64,000 bases of DNA from Ptychodera flava (Eukaryota; Hemichordata; Enteropneusta; Ptychoderidae). The stretch is taken from positions 42,482,125 to 42,546,124 of the forward strand of contig NC_091932.1 in assembly GCF_041260155.1 (NCBI RefSeq), in the 5' to 3' direction. The translations under genes and the position numbers were made by a program. The notes under the pieces are model-generated. The model searched no databases and had not been told where the DNA came from. It worked only from the letters and a program-made list of their open reading frames with translations. Positions 11,619 to 23,410 of this stretch are shown here, in pieces; position 1 is the stretch's first letter, and every line of letters starts with the position of its first letter.

Positions 11619-13520
11619 CTTTTTCTTCTTCTTCTTCTTCCGTCCTCTAAATGCAACTGCCATGCGAACACTGTTGCACCTAGAGACTTCAAATTTGGCA
11701 CATAGGTAAAACTCCTCACAAGTAATTTTTTGATCACATGACCATAAAAATGGGTCACGTGACCTGGCAGCCATATTGAAATTAAACTTTCAACTTGGCT
11801 TAATTTGCATAAAAATAAACCAATCAAAATTCTGTCAGATATTTTTGTAGACCATAGGGCTAGGCTCCTTCATGCCAAATTTCAAGGTCATAGGCCCTGC
11901 CGATTTTGAGAAGAAGATTTTTAAAGTATTATTTTTCACATTTTTCAGTGACCTTTGACCTCCCCTATAGATTTACAAATGCCCATTACAGGCTAGCCAA
12001 TAAAGCTAGGAGTCTGGTTCTTTTTCTACATAGACGATCATTAGCTGTTAATGTTCACCGAAATATTTTGGGTCAGGTCACGTGACCTTGACCTCATTAA
12101 TTATGCACATATCTAATTCTAGACTAACCAATAGGCCTAGAGATCCGAATTTCGGTACACATGGACTACTAAGGGATAGAAATCTATTGCAAATATGTCA
12201 CGTGACCAGACCTCATTTATTATGCGCATATCTAATTCTAGGCTGACCAATAGGGCTAGAGATCCGAATTTTGGTACACAGGGACTACTATGGGATAGAA
12301 ATCTATTGCAAATATGTCACGTGACCAGACCTCATTAATTATGCACATATCTAATTCTAGGCTAACCAATAGGGCTAGAGATCCGAATTTTGGTACACAG
12401 GGACTACTATGGGATAGAAATCTATTGCAAATATGTCACGTGACCAGACCTCATTAATTATGCGCATATCTAATTCTAGGCTAACCAATAGGGCTAGAGA
12501 TCCGAATTTTGGTACACAGGGACTACTATGGGATAGAAATCTATTGCAAATATGTCACGTGACCTTGACCTCATTAATTATGCGCATATCTAATTCTAGG
12601 CTAACCAATCAGGCTAGAGATCCGAATTTTGGTACACAGGGACTACTAAGGGATAGAAACCTATTGCAAATATGTCACGTGACCATACCTCATTAATTAT
12701 GCACATATCTAATTCTAGGCTAACCAATAGGGCTAGAGATCCGAATTTTGGTACACAGGGACTACTATGGGATAGAAATCTATTGTCAATATGTCACGTG
12801 ACCAGACCTCATTAATTATGCACATATCTAATTCTAGGCTCACCAATAGGACTAGAGATCCGAATTTTGGTACACAGATAGTAGTTTGGGATAGAAATCA
12901 ATTGTCAATATGTCACATGACCAGACTCATTAATTATGTGCATATCTAATTCTGAGCTAACCAATAGGGCTAGAGATCCGAATTTTGGTACACAGGGACT
13001 ACTATGGGATAGAAATCCATTGTCAATATGTCATGTGACCAGACCTCATTAATTATGCACATATCTAATTCTAGGCTAACCAATAGGGCTAGAGATCCGA
13101 ATTTTGGTACACAGATAGTAGTATAGGATAGAAATCTATTGTCAATATGTCACGTGACCAGACCTCATTAATTATGCGCATATCTAATTCTAGGCTAACC
13201 AATAGGGCTAGAGATCCGAATTTTGGTACACAGGGAGTACTATGGGATAGAAATCAATTGTCAATATGTCACATGACAAGACCTCATTAATTATGCACAT
13301 ATCTAATTCTAGGCTAAGGTGATAGAGCTAGAGGTCTGATTTTTGGTATAAAGGGATAACTATGATATGAATTCTTTTAACAAAATGTCACATCACCTCG
13401 ACTACTTTTGACCTCGATTTCACAAATACTACCATAGCCTCCCATCTTTTTGCATATGTATTTCTCTATTGCCCCTGTTGACCGAGATGTCTCGAAACCC
13501 GGTGATTGCTGCTTTGCAGC
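11539..13520. mobile_element. Non-autonomous tandem-repeat element with hairpin ends (Helentron-INE-like)
   Basis: The left end folds into a two-part hairpin (9-bp GGGTTTCG-type stem, then a 4-bp GACC/GGTC stem). The right side carries the inverted copy TCTCGAAACCC near 13490 and a small GCTGC/GCAGC hairpin before a T-rich run. Between them lie an ATT/TTC microsatellite (11590-11640), a unique segment and about eleven tandem 119-bp units. There are no coding genes. This architecture resembles non-autonomous Helitron/Helentron-related elements (pearl-type), which are known to combine tandem core repeats, microsatellites and terminal hairpins. The family call is inference. Confidence 0.6.
12060..13325. 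repeat. Tandem array, ~119-bp unit, about 11 copies
   Basis: The phrase 'tatgtcacgtgacc' followed by 'tcattaattatgc' and 'gctagagatccgaatttt' recurs about every 119-120 bp. Each unit carries a CACGTG E-box-like site. Copies are highly similar in the middle and diverge toward both edges, as expected from unequal exchange. Short open frames across it are repeat artefacts. Confidence 0.9.
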
Positions 13521-13529
13521 TATATTTTT

Positions 13530-14165
13530 ATTAATTTTTATTTTATTTTTATTTAAGCTTTGTATTTAAAGAGGGTAAACATCCTTAACAGGAAACCTGG
13601 TTAGCATAAATGCTAATCTTCCCCAGGGCCCTCTATGACATACAAAGTACACAAGAAATAAAATTACAAAGCACAAAAACATACACTAAAAACATCAAAC
13701 AAAGGGCAGTAAAATGATCAGTACAAACAACGCATGATCTAAAAAGCTTAAAGACGAAAACATTTAAACATTACGTGACGTCAGATATGTCCTGATGTAA
13801 TTTGTTTTGAAGGTGTTCAACGAAGGTGATGATCGAACACTCTCTGACAGTGAATTGAAAGTGACGGCACCATGGTGTCTAAGAGATTGTGATGTTACGA
13901 CAAGTCTCGCTCTAGGGACATACAGAATATTGGTTTGATTGCTGAATCTCGTACTGCGAGATGATACACTGGTTATTTTGGTGAACAAATTTGTAATATA
14001 TTGGGGCAACATATTATTGACGGCTTTATACATGAAACAACTTGTTCTGTATTCGACACGGTTTTTTATCGGCATTATTTTACATATTTTATAAAGTGGT
14101 ACAGATGGAGTTGCTCTAGGGGCATTAGTAATTAATCTGAGAGCCATATTTTGAAGAATCTGAAG
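13530..14165 (-). mobile_element. 5'-truncated LINE (non-LTR retrotransposon) tail
   Basis: On the minus strand an open frame at 13764-14147 encodes 127 residues resembling the far C-terminal region of LINE ORF2 proteins (CR1/L2/Rex-like superfamily): an MALRLITNAPR start, a PLYKICKIMPIKNRVEYR stretch, then a conserved MYKAVNN...LPQYI stretch. Downstream is a 3' UTR with a TTAGCATTTATGCTAA stem and an A-rich tail (AAATAAAAATAAAAT in minus sense) at about 13530. Only the last part of the element is present, as usual for 5' truncation at insertion. It abuts the end of the tandem-repeat element at 11539-13520. Confidence 0.7.
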
Positions 14166-14921
14166 GCGTAAACATATTTATTTCAATATTTGTATCATTT
14201 TCTTCATATTCTTTTAAACCTTTATGGGATTTTTTCATCATTGTTACGCCAATATGGGAAACTGTATTTCAGGATTTAGACTTATTCTGAGCTTTGTTTT
14301 GTTAATTGACATATTATCCTCAAGTGTTTCAAAAGAAAGTGATACGGTATGTGTCATAAGGTAAATGATAGTTGTCATCATGTTGTACCATACTCCAGTG
14401 TTCTCTGATTTGAGTCATCACAGTTATGGTTCACCAATGTTTTACTTGTCACTCTTCATAACTATTATCATAATTTGAGTCAATGAATATTGTGTTCTTG
14501 TTAGCTCCAATATGCCCCATCCCCCTATATATATTTATCACATACATAGACCCAGTTATCCCTATAGTATGACGTCACACTATAGGCATATGACTACGAT
14601 GAATCCATATTCCACATGTGGTGGATATGGGACCCAGACTACTTTCAAAATGTAAACAAAAAAATCAGCTGTTCAGAACTTATTTTCAAATCCCTGAAAT
14701 GCAAAAGTGGGATGGTAATGAAGCATAAGGAAATATGGAGTATTGAAATATATGTGTAAAACACAAAATACCATCAATACTAGAATTTTTATAAATTTGT
14801 ATTTCTTGGTTGTTGATTTGCGATTGAAACGTTTCATTTCTACACCACTGACATTTTAATACACTATGTTACCGGCATTTTGTGTTGTCTACCTTGAAAA
14901 AAGAGCCCCCGTCGATGTGCA
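14166..14921. other. Gene-free stretch with a 24-bp CRE-centred palindrome
   Basis: At 14562-14585 an almost perfect palindrome (CTATAGT...ACTATAG arms) surrounds TGACGTCA, the CREB/ATF consensus. A second imperfect palindrome around CACATGTGG follows near 14608-14634. No coding frame. This could be upstream or downstream regulatory DNA, or a small decayed foldback element. Confidence 0.4.
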
Positions 14922-15993
14922 TCAAACAACATAATAAGCATAGCCGATAACCCAAGACACGTACCAATCATCCCTGCAGCAGTATTCTGAAGCAACATTG
15001 ACGGGTTTCAAGTTCAACGAGTCGAGCCCCCGGGTCGAGCCAAGGAAGTGAAGAGTGTTCATCATTTCTGACAGCAATGATGATACTCCGAACTTGAGAC
15101 TCATCAGAAGAAACGCTGTTTTATTTTTCAAGAGCGACAAGTTCACAAGGTTATCAGTGCATTTAAAGGTGCAAGCTATTGCTTTGTTCCATGCATATTC
15201 ACATGCATCACGTTGTATTGTACCGTGTTGTTGAACTTCCGTTGTCTCTCGTCTGAGCTTCAAAAGACACGTTGCTCGTAATATCACTGATTGAGTCACA
15301 GCCAAACACTGTTCTTCATTATATTTAAAGGGAAAGTTCACCAAGGATGATTTTTACATATGTGGTAGCTCTGTGGTCATTTACCCAGGAAAAACCATTT
15401 TCATCATTTATAACTCGCAGGATTTTTTACAAAAACTATAAAATAGTACAGGAAGTTGCCCATGTAATTTGAATCATGGGAAAAAAGCTCCAAACTTGGA
15501 GCTTGCATAATGTGATATGGAATTCTTCGGACGGGTATGGCCCCCACATTGTCCACTCACAGTAACACAGTAGTAAACAGCAACACAAAATCTGACAGTG
15601 GAAAGTTTATTATAAGTGACGCACAGTCTGGTTTAAGCATGGGTGAGTGGACAATCCCATACCCATGGGAAAATGGTCCCTTCCATATCACATTATGCCA
15701 GCTCCAAGCTTGGCGCTTTTTCCCATGATTCAAATTACATGGGCAACTTCCTGTACTATTTCTATCGTTTTTTTTGTAAAAAATCTTGCAAGTTATAAAT
15801 GGCGAAAATAGCTTTTCCGGGGTAAGTGACCACAAAGCTAGCACATATGTAAAAATCATCCTTGGTGAACTTCCCCTTTAAACAAGCTCATTAAAACTCC
15901 ATAATCTTTCCTATTTCCGCTTGATTCGCATAGAAAAAGCCCTAAGAGAGACGCTATAATTATCCACAGCAGCAGCTTCGGCGTGCTCGACAT
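14922..15993 (-). pseudogene. Small secreted-protein reading frame split by a foldback MITE
   Basis: The 5' part (15877-15993, 39 codons) begins with a Met, a short polar stretch, then a strongly hydrophobic core (LLLWIIIASLLGLFLC), a convincing signal peptide. The 3' part (14922-15323) continues in the same frame for 133 residues to a stop. Between them lies a 547-bp foldback element flanked by duplicated TTTAAA. With one TTTAAA kept, the two halves form an uninterrupted frame of about 172 codons. Mature residues include about eight scattered Cys (QC, TC, AC, AC, KC, CC), fitting a disulphide-bonded extracellular protein. I do not recognise the family. The element has no good splice borders at its ends, so this copy is probably inactivated. 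Confidence 0.6.
15324..15882. mobile_element. Foldback MITE with ~220-bp inverted arms, TTTAAA target duplication
   Basis: The left arm (from 15330) and right arm (to 15876) are long imperfect inverted repeats: ggaaagttcaccaaggatg at one end, catccttggtgaacttcccc at the other, with matching interior features (tgcccatgtaatttgaatcatgggaaaaa on both sides in opposite sense). A spacer of about 100 bp separates them. TTTAAA is present at both edges (15324-15329, 15877-15882). Arms differ at a modest number of sites, so the insertion is not very recent unless the family itself has diverged arms. Confidence 0.85.
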
Positions 15994-16140
15994 GCAGAGC
16001 TGAGCACAGTCAAGTCTACGACTGTATAACACAAGCATATGAATTCTTGTAAAATACTCCCTCTCGTTCTTTCCGAGTAATTTCATATCATTCCTGAAAG
16101 GTTTATTCACGGAAAACTGGGTCTATGCATGTGATAAATA

Positions 16141-16308
16141 TTATAATCCCCCCATATTCCGAACAAGTGTGGCTGCGTCGCGGATGAGTGATTCCCCGTG
16201 TAGCGGCCGTATCCCTCCGAGCCGTAGGCGAAGGGGGATGTGGCCGCTACAAGGGGGATCACTCGTCTGCGATGCAGCCACACTTGTTCGGAATACAGGG
16301 GGATTATA
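16141..16308. repeat. Large palindrome P1 (~168 bp) with CGAGCCGTAGGCGAAG centre
   Basis: Arms of about 78 bp pair almost completely: tataatcccc...gaacaagtgtggctgc on the left, gcagccacacttgttcgg...gggggattata on the right. The centre at 16218-16233 is CGAGCCGTAGGCGAAG. Open frames on both strands here only reflect the arms. Either a MITE or a hairpin-forming locus; no transposase nearby. Confidence 0.85.
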
Positions 16309-18580
16309 TACACACACATTGTATTCTGCTGCCTTTAACTGTTCAGGATGCAATGGGCAAGGATCACATGTTATTTTCTACATGGCATCATTCAAGTTGT
16401 TAACACACTTGTGTGAATTTTTTGACAAAACCAAATTATGTTACAAAGTTTTCAGTTTTTTTCTATCATACACCCTGTCAAATGAAAATTTGCTTAGAAA
16501 AATGAGTAAGATTTGTGTGAAAAGAATGCATTTGTTTTTAGACAACAAATATTTTAAATATCATGATCCATGTAAGTTTCAGAAAGCCAAGTGATGGATG
16601 TGATGTCCACATGGTACAGGTATATCTTTCGCTGTTCAGTACCATACAATAGATTTTCAAACTGGAAAGTAAAGACAGAACATGGAGAAACATAACCTGG
16701 TGGCATTCTTCTTCAGTCAACCCCAGATAGTTATTGCAGCTGAGGAGGGCTACTTACTATATCTTTACCCAACCATTTGCACATCACTGTTGGCGAGTGC
16801 CTTGAAGGGGTCATATTCCTCCTGGGGGTTGCATTTACATTAGGTTGAAAATCTAATGTGTTTTGCTAGACAGTAGAAATGCTTTTCCTGAATGCCCAGC
16901 TACACGTATATCCTGAACAATGCTAGCCTACACATTTACATATTAACTCATATACAGGACTACATGTAATACAAGAAGACAAACGATAATATGTGAGAGA
17001 ACAGTTCAGTTGTCTTGACACCTTTACAGTTCTCCCACATCTTCCCATGCATGCCTATGCAGTATTGATGCATACACTTGTAGTTTTCATGGATTATGAA
17101 TTCATTCTTGACATGTTACAGAGAACACAAGTGTGGTACAGCAAGTGGCATTAATCATCATGAATTGTGGGACAAACACACAATTCAAGTTATGTTTGAA
17201 TTTCAAATATTTTACCATTAGAAATTCATAGGATTCTCTTTCAAAGAGAGAAAAATGTCTGCTGATGTGCAGCTTGAATAACCTCTTTCTCTGATTGGTC
17301 CATTTTCACTATTCACAGCCACTTAGGGAGTCTATTTGTATTGTTTTCATTATATTGGTAAGATTCAGCTACCCAATTGGGTCAGATCTTATTCAGCGCT
17401 GCACATTAGCCCAAAAATGTTTAGGATCAGAGACCTTATAACTAATGTTAGTCAGGTCACTCGAAAGGCCAGCTTTCTGTGTCTGTAAGTGAATTCTTGG
17501 CCTTATTAAAGATCTCAAATTTGAATCCTTTGAAAATTTTAGTTGTAGGATTCCCAAAGCTGCTGGCCTCAATGACAGGATGTTCAGAAAAATATGGAAT
17601 TATCAGATAGTTCTACAAAGGTATGGCAAGGCAACCTTGACTATTTAAAGAATTCAGTACAATAGCAAATACTATTACATTACCGGTACATCATACACTG
17701 AATAACTTAAATTGTGGAAGTGAAGTTACAGTGCCTGATGAGGACTACTTTGGTAGCTGTCAGAGGTGGGACTGGTATATTATTTTAAATCCATGGTATT
17801 TTGTTACATTTTTGACAAAATCAAAATGGATGCCTTGATAAAGGAGTTTAGCACACTTTTTTCAGAAGCATCATTAGGAGATTTTTAAAAAACCATACCG
17901 GTATAGCAACCTCTGTTTATGATTAATTTATAAAACAAGTAAATATTTAAAGGTATACTGTATCAGTCTGGTAGAATTCCAGAAAATGCTAGGCAATTTC
18001 GACTTGTAAAACAACCTATTTAAAAACATATTATAACACGCCACATGCTCATTCCATGTCGCGATTCGCCAGAATATGTCACGTGATGAGAAAATAGATA
18101 CGTCTAGTCCCCAACGGATCGACAAAAGTGACGTCAGAGGGTATTTTTTGAAAAGCTATTTCCCTAGGGAAATAGTTTTGACCAAATTTGGAAAAGTGCC
18201 TGGTCACGTGACCATAGTGTCATCTGCAGCTTTGCAACATTGGCGGGTGACTAGAACGTGATGTGCGTCCAGGATAGGTAACGACACATTCTCTAAAATA
18301 GAGTTTCCGACATTTTCCAACATTCCAACAGTGTCGGAACTTGAAAAGTTCATCGACAGAAAAGATTAAAAAGTGCAACTAAGGATGTCACTAGGTATGC
18401 TTAGGATATTTTTGGAAAGAAAGTGGTACTATGTAAAACTGAAACTGCTGCGGAAACATCGCCCAGTAAACTTGTTACAATGGATTGTTGCGGTGCAAAA
18501 TATCAAAACACATTATAAACTACCGGTATATAACAATACAACATGAGCAACATGAGCATTTAAGTTATAAAACACCTATA
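16309..18580. other. Non-coding stretch
   Basis: No recognisable gene. At 18161-18186 there is a perfect short palindrome around CTATTTCCCTAGGGAAATAG. CACGTG sites occur near 18078 and 18203. Otherwise AT-rich unique sequence. Confidence 0.45.
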
Positions 18581-18752
18581 GCCTGGTCTTTATGCAGGCC
18601 ATAGTGCCCGTCTATTACCCCTCGTGGCGGTGTGTTACCAGAAACACATCGCTATACCCCTCGGCCTACGGTCTCGGGGAATAGCGATGTGTTTCTGGTA
18701 ACACACGGCCCCTCTGGGTAATAGACGGGCACTATAGCCCTTATGACCAGGC
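18581..18752. repeat. Large palindrome P2 (~172 bp) with a GAGACCGTAGGCCGAG-type centre
   Basis: The arms (gcctggt...gtgcccgtctattaccc and the inverted ggtaatagacgggcac...accaggc) pair over about 75 bp with few mismatches. The centre, 18657-18679, reads on the minus strand CCCCGAGACCGTAGGCCGAG, close to the centres of P1 and P6 although the arms are unrelated. Confidence 0.85.
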
Positions 18753-19080
18753 AATACATGTACTAGGTGTTCACTATCATGCCACTTGCCTCATGGTATA
18801 GATGAAAAACTAAGAAATGCTGTCTTTAAGTATTAGTATTTAAGGCTTGGTTTGAGGACGTGTACATGATGTATGTCCCAAACCTTTTTGTGGGACTCGT
18901 GTGTCAAGCCATGAAATATCTATGCAAGTACAGGAAATCCTGTGTACAAGATATCTGTATCTCAGGGTCTGAAAATATATTGTTTCAGATCTGATCAAGA
19001 TATTGCCTTTTAAGCCAAAAATGATGCACATATAATAATTGTAACACTGTATGGTGTATACTGAACTAGGACTGTAGGAG
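18753..19080. other. 3' flank of the minus-strand repeat-bearing gene
   Basis: No coding frame. If the gene ends at the stop at 19081, its 3' UTR would lie here; an AT-rich stretch 'ttttaagccaaaaatg...ataataattgtaa' is present but no canonical signal is certain. Confidence 0.35.
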
Positions 19081-20600
19081 TTAATATTGCTCTAGACTAT
19101 GACCAAACATCTTCTCTATGAACTCTGAATCACTTCCACTTTGTTCCTCTTTACTACCAGGCAGTGCTATACCACCAGACATCACAGAGGACACTGGACC
19201 ACTAGATAATTCTTTGCTACCAGGTAGTACTATACCACCAGACATCACTGAGGACACTGGACTACTAGACAACTCTTTACTACCAAACAGTTCTATACCA
19301 CCAGACATCACAGGACACTGGACCACCAGACAATTCTTTACTACCAGGCAGTGCTATACCACCAAAAATCACAGAGGACACTGGACAACTAGACAACTCT
19401 TTACTACCAGGCAGTGCTACATGTATACCACCAGACATCACAGAGGATACTGGACAACTCTTTACTACTAGGCAGTGCTAAACCACCAGGCACCACAGAG
19501 GACACTGGACCACTAGACACCTCTTTACTACAAGACATTGTTATACCACCAGACATCACAGAGGATACCAGACAACTCTTTACTAATAGGCAGTGCTACA
19601 TGTACCGGGTATACCACCATACATCACAGAGGACACTGGACCACTAGACAATTCTTTGCTACCAGGTAGTACTATACCACCAGACATCACTGAGGACACT
19701 GGACTACTAGACAACACTTTACTACCAAACAGTTCTATACCACCAGACATCACAGGACACTGGACCACCAGACAATTCTTTACTACCAGGCAGTGCTATA
19801 CCACCAAAAATCACAGAGGACACTGGACAACTAGACAACTCTTTACTACCAGGCAGTGCTATACCACAGACATCACAGAGGACACTGGACCACTAGACAC
19901 CTCTTTACTACAAGACATTGTTATACCACCAGACATCACAGAGGATACCAGACAACTCTTTACTAATAGGCAGTGCTACATGTACCGGGTATACCACCAT
20001 ACATCACAGAGGACACTGGACCACTAGACAATTCTTTGCTACCAGGTAGTACTATACCACCAGACATCACTGAGGACACTGGACTACTAGACAACTCTTT
20101 ACTACCAAACAGTTCTATACCACCAGACATCACAGGACACTGGACCACCAGACAATTCTTTACTACCAGGCAGTTCTATACCACCAAAAATCACAGAGGA
20201 CACTGGACAACTAGACAACTCTTTACTACCAGGCAGTGCTACATGTATACCACCAGACATCACAGAGGATACTGGACAACTCTGTACTACTAGGCAGTGC
20301 TAAACCACCAGGCATCACAGAGGACACTGGACCACTAGACACCTCTTTACTACAAGACATTGTTATACCACCAGACATCACAGAGGATACCAGACAACTC
20401 TTATAGGCAGTGCTACATGTACCGGGTATACCACCATACATCACAGAGGACACCAGACCACTAGACAACTCTTTACTACTAGGCAGTGCTATACCACTAG
20501 ACATCACAGAGGATATCGGACCACCAGACAACTCTTTACTACCAGGCAGTGCTATCACCAAATATCACAGAGGACACTGCAGATGGACAACTATAGACAT
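19081..20600 (-). CDS. Last exon region of the GT-like gene: 63-bp coding minisatellite array and C-terminus
   Basis: About 23 units of 63 bp encode, on the minus strand, the 21-residue unit SSVMSGGIALPGSKELSSGPV. The lowest-coordinate units run into a unique acidic tail (EEQSGSDSEFIEKMFGHSLEQY) and a stop at 19081, which looks like a genuine C-terminus. Every unit contains CCAG|TGTCCTCTGTGATG, an acceptor-like site. Splicing from the phase-1 donor of the exon at 20665-20736 into it gives the repeat frame. A higher-order repeat of about 380 bp (restart phrases at about 19605, 19985 and 20423) is superimposed. Several units carry 2-base deletions that break the frame, so only part of the array can be translated continuously. 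Which unit is used as exon start is unknown; open frames on the other strand are shadows. Confidence 0.5.
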
Positions 20601-20664
20601 CTTTACTACCAGTCGTAACTGAACCACCCTGTTTCTTTTTACCAATGGACATCACTTTACTTAC

Positions 20665-20736
20665 CATCAGTTTTATCCTTACGACCAGCAAGACGTTTGA
20701 AGAACTTTCCCAACTTACCACTGGAATCTTTCTTCT
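20665..20736 (-). CDS. Exon 7 of the GT-like gene, short basic segment
   Basis: Acceptor gtccatccacAG and donor GATG|GTAAGTA bound a 72-bp symmetric phase-1 exon encoding EKKDSSGKLGKFFKRLAGRK plus DKTD. The Lys/Arg-rich content could be a nuclear-localisation or membrane-binding patch (inference). The entry phase matches exon 6 and the exit phase matches the repeat-array acceptor. Confidence 0.6.
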
Positions 20737-23012
20737 CTGTGGATGGACAAAAAAATGTCCGAGGTGAGTAAATTATTTTGGTGTGATTTTAACACATACA
20801 GAACAGACGCTGTATTGGTTCTTTGACTGTTAGAATCCCACACCACACTGGGCTGAGATTAGTATCTCACACAAGTTTGAAAATATCTGTCTAGCTCATA
20901 TTAAACAGAAGTTCCCAAAAGAGTAGAAGGCAATTCAATCTCAGGTGACTGGTCTGTATGTATGTTCAAATGTTCCTCTAATACTTACAAAATTCTGGTT
21001 TTTATCATTCCCTATGAAAATCATACATTTGAATTCATCCACATCCAAAGCTATGCAAAAAATGTCTCATTAAGTTTAATTATCACCACCCTACAATTAA
21101 TAATGTTATGTAAGGCTGGAGGTGGGGATGTGAGGTGCGGGAGGGGGGGGGGGGCTGGAGGAATTGAGATTGAATTCTTGTTTTCACATCGCCCTTTATA
21201 CCCTAAAAAACTTTCAAGTCCCCCTCCTGTCTATATGATCAAAATTTTCCAAGTCCCCTCCAAAATTATCATATAGCCACATACTTATTAGGAATGCGTG
21301 CAAAGTAACATACATTGTGTACTGCAGTTCTGCTTGCAGATGTTAAACACTACCTCTTATCAGGAGGTTATATTCATAAGGCAAGTTCTTAAATTGATTC
21401 ATTTTTAAATGCATCAGTAGACTTTTTGGATTTCAGTCTAAGCCGACTTGAGTTTATCCAACTCTGGCAGGTCAATGGCACCAGCTGAAGAGTATACCGT
21501 ACATAATGACAATCATGAGAGATTGTGAATTCCAACATTTTGCCAAATTGTTAAAAATTGAGCACAAAATTGAGCACAGTGATCTACTGAAACATTTTTT
21601 TTCAAAAGTACAAGACATGACTTAGATGCCATTTTTAAATGTTTTTTTCAAAATTGACAGCGCTTGAAGCTTAAAATATTCCATTCAAATAAACATTTTA
21701 ATCTCAGAAATCTTTGGTGTAATAATGGCAAATTTGGTGAAAAAAATTCCATTTAGTTACGCATATTTTCATTAGAGTCTCTACTGTTCAAAGTATTTAA
21801 TATTGTATGATGAGAATGTGAAAATTTCATTCAAGGCGTGAGCGTGAATGGTTTCGGTAAGATTGATTTCAAGTGATTTTTGAGTAAAACTGTGATTTTA
21901 TAGTCAGAGCTATCTCTGTCACTGCCGGTATGCAGTGACAGTAACACTGCCCATAGGCAGTGGCAGGGCAATAGCTGTATTAACTTTCTATTTTGAGAGT
22001 ATTTTTGTTAAGTTGGTACGTATACGACTGTGTTCTTGTTGTTCTCTCTACAGCATGTTGAGCTGTCCTGTGAGTATTCAGCTTGCCAACACATGTACAG
22101 CCTGTGTACGTGTAGCGTGCATTTGTATCATTGACAAATAACTTTCAGTCTGGACTCTACTAGTAATTCAATTATCATCAATATTTATAGATATACCCAC
22201 AGGCTTTGTTGACGTAACTGAATATTGCGTGTTTCAGCATGCTGTACAGAGACACAAAGAAACTGTGTTTGATACATTGCATAGAAATATTGAAAAAGCT
22301 ATCAACAATTGCAGCCTCTACACCGTTACTAGGCCAACTTGTTGTGCCACAGATATGTTCAAGATTAAAGTCATAAAATGCTACAAAACAGTTCTAAATT
22401 TTGCTTAATTATTACTAACATTGAACCATTTGATGACATCAAAATGTTGGGAACCAAAATATTTTCAGGTCCCTCCCCTATAGGCAGACTACCCCCAGAA
22501 TTTTTCGAATCCCCACTGAATTTTTCAAGTCTCCCTCTCCATTTTTTGTGAACACAGCCTAATAATTATTTTTTTAGACACAGTATAAGTCAAATTAAGA
22601 ACATAATAACATTATTGTGTTGGTCTACTTCAACATATTTTTTATTTGTGAAGATATACATGTATAAACAAAACCAGCTCACTTTGAAGTGAGTCATCCG
22701 TTTCTGATACAAGTTTGTGTCATCCTACTCATCAGTTAATATGCATGCCAAAGACATGGTGGACTGGTCAGTTTCTTCAGTCTGAGGGTGGGAGGTTTCA
22801 CCCTGTTTTTGTGATTGGGGAAGGGGGTTACCATATTTTTTGAAATGCCCAATAGGTGGGGAAAGTGTGTTTTTGAATTTCAATACGGGCTCATACTCGC
22901 CCAAAATACATCGTGCCAGCGACAAATTTCATCATTCAGTCGCATTTTTGGCACGCTTGGGCATGCAACTTTAATGATCAAACATATTTTATAACATCCT
23001 TTGGACCGTGAC

Positions 23013-23104
23013 TTTAACCCTTTCACTACCATGGTGTGCCCAAACCCATTGTTATCAATGGTGAGTGTGGACCTGTTCACAGGGAATCGGGGATGAATAG
23101 GTTA
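23013..23104. repeat. Short MITE-like repeat (TTAACCCTTTCAC...GGTTAA)
   Basis: Begins TTAACCCTTTCACTACCATGG and ends GGGGATGAATAGGTTAA, giving weak inverted ends with TTAA. A related fragment is seen at about 53881-53949 (aaccctttcaccataatgg ... ggggtgaaaagg). Non-coding. Confidence 0.5.
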
Positions 23105-23410
23105 AAGCCCCTGTAGCTGTAACTCTTGAAATTTGTTGATGTGAAAAAGGCTTTCCATTTTCTCTGGTTTTCTTTAAATTCTACAAATTTAAAGGATATA
23201 GTCTTCTACTACTGAAAAATTGGACAGGTAAATTTAAATTTTAACCATTTTTATTTCGCGCCATTTTTAAAAACTGGTAATATTACAAACAAAGCGAATG
23301 ATGTCCGAGCAGAAAACATTTACCACTATGCATTATATTGAACTACTCTGTTGGTTCTGTGAAGATTCCAATACATACTGGTATATGCACAACGCACAGT
23401 GTTTTTGCTT
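23105..23410. repeat. Dispersed repeat, copy A (~300 bp)
   Basis: Shares ordered blocks with 35960-36290: 'taactcttgaaatttgttga', 'attttctctggttttctt', 'ggtaatattacaaa', 'tatgcattatattg', 'actactctgt', 'gtgaagattcc'. Same orientation in both. No open frame or terminal repeats that identify the class. Confidence 0.75.

Noticed and set aside
12060-13325. CRISPR-like array
   Set aside because: The units are contiguous 119-bp tandem repeats without unique spacers, in an animal-type genome.
16107-16403. Several open frames of about 70 residues near 16.2 kb
   Set aside because: They are readings of the two arms of palindrome P1 and mirror each other.
19118-20622. Plus-strand frames across the 63-bp repeat (ITEDTGPLDNSLLPG type)
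   Set aside because: They depend only on the 21-codon period. The minus strand alone has a unique C-terminal tail and a matching acceptor phase.
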